From assembly GCA_036788195.1 (NCBI GenBank), contig DAIQNX010000047.1:1-23267 (forward strand): 23,267 nucleotides of DNA. Reading direction: 5' to 3'. The position numbers were made by a program, and so were the translations under genes. Source of the DNA: CALFXN01 sp937957815. Lineage in GTDB: Bacteria; Synergistota; Synergistia; Synergistales; Aminobacteriaceae. The notes under the pieces were generated by a model. The model worked only from the letters and a program-made list of their open reading frames with translations. It made no database searches and was not told the origin of the DNA. This document shows positions 22,714 through 23,267 of the stretch, in pieces (position 1 is the first letter of the stretch; every line of letters begins with the position of its first letter).

Positions 22714-23267
22714 ATGACGGAACTGCTTTCAGGACTGACGGGACTGGACATTCCGCTGTGGTCATGGTGGGTCGTCCTGCTCGGCGGGACGAGCATCGGA
22801 CTCGCGAAGACAGCCATTCCGGGAAGCAGCATCCTCCTGGTCGTCCTCATGGCGATGGCGCTTCCGCCCCGGCTGTCGGTCGGGGTCATGTTGCCCATGC
22901 TGATTTTCGGAGATTTCTTCGCGATCGGCAAATACTGGCCGCACGTCGACCGAAAGCGGCTCTTCACGCTCCTGCCCTTCTCCCTGATCGGCCTCGGAGG
23001 AGGATACATCATCCTCCGCTACGTGACGGACGAACAGCTCAAACCGATCATCGGCGGCGTCGTACTTGCGATGCTCGCCTTGCAGCAGGTCAACTCATTC
23101 CTGAAAAAGCGTCGCCGCGACGCGACGGATCGCCCTGTTTCCCCCCCCGTCACGGCGGTCTTCGGCACCCTGTCGGGAATGACGACCGCCATGGCGAACG
23201 CAGCATGACCGGCCCTGAACCTCTACTTCCTCATAGCGCGGCTGCCCAAGCTTCGGTTCATCGCGAC
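22714..23267 (+). pseudogene. TauE/SafE-family permease gene interrupted by TGA (runs off the window)
   Basis: The start at 22714 is preceded by AAAGGTGG at about 22699-22706. The product is a typical TauE/SafE (DUF81) sulfite/organosulfonate-exporter-type permease: hydrophobic spans beginning LWSWWVVLLGGTSIGLAKTAIPG, then MALPPRLSVGVMLPMLIFGDFFAIGKYW, HVDRKRLFTLLPFSLIGLGGGYIIL, a basic loop and VFGTLSGMTTAMANAA. The family's conserved ANAAGP continues here as ANAA-stop-PALNLYFLIARLPKLRFIA: the Gly codon is TGA at 23206-23208, and the same frame then carries on with intact family sequence to the window edge. One base (GGA to TGA) explains it. Other genes here end in TGA, so recoding is unlikely. 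Either a fresh nonsense mutation or a sequencing error. Confidence 0.82.

Noticed and set aside
23206..23208. UGA read as glycine (alternative genetic code)
   Set aside because: Several complete genes in the window end in TGA (for example at 1279-1281, 4427-4429, 8945-8947 and 11072-11074), so UGA is a stop here.

Overview
The window is high-GC bacterial DNA with Shine-Dalgarno-type ribosome sites and TGA used as a normal stop. Its split-type glycine-decarboxylase homologues, flavoprotein/2Fe-2S pair, FMN-riboswitch-controlled ribB and three-protein set for cyclic di-GMP turnover would fit an anaerobic amino-acid-using bacterium (a Synergistota- or Spirochaetota-like lineage is a guess). No rRNA, tRNA, CRISPR array or insertion sequence was seen.

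Left part (1-8.6 kb): the tail of an unknown gene, a decayed YgjP-type metallopeptidase gene, an exported protein of unknown function, and a large ABCG-type transporter half fused to TerB-like, FHA-like and zinc-ribbon segments. A forward EAL-CBS-GGDEF protein then converges on a reverse PAS-GAF-PAS-HD-GYP protein. Both carry intact phosphodiesterase signatures.

Middle part (8.6-11.1 kb): a UmuD'-like protein, apparently without the protease serine, is coupled to a UmuC-type Y-family polymerase. Next comes ribB behind a clear promoter and an FMN (RFN) riboswitch.

Reverse-strand cluster (11.1-21.1 kb): a near-consensus promoter with a 19-bp palindrome over its predicted start site precedes ten same-strand genes. 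In transcription order these are an FrdA-like flavoprotein, a one-domain 2Fe-2S protein, an Nramp-fold transporter lacking the metal-binding motifs, an 80-aa membrane protein, an ATC-hydrolase-family protein, GcvPA-like and GcvPB-like PLP proteins, an ATP-NAD kinase-like protein, PpnP, and a GntR/FCD regulator. Several of these depart from family hallmarks, and no GcvH or GcvT is present. I read the cluster as a catabolic unit for an imported amino-acid-like or thiazoline-like compound, with PLP chemistry, a flavin/iron-sulfur redox pair and a local regulator. The substrate is unknown. This is the best candidate for an undescribed system here.

Right part (21.1-23.3 kb): between the cluster promoter and glyA lie a short ribB fossil and a strong terminator hairpin. 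A divergent serine hydroxymethyltransferase gene (reverse) faces away from a TauE/SafE permease gene (forward) interrupted by TGA at a conserved glycine. The 390-bp gap 20964-21353 holds only the leader, promoter, operator, ribB fossil and terminator.
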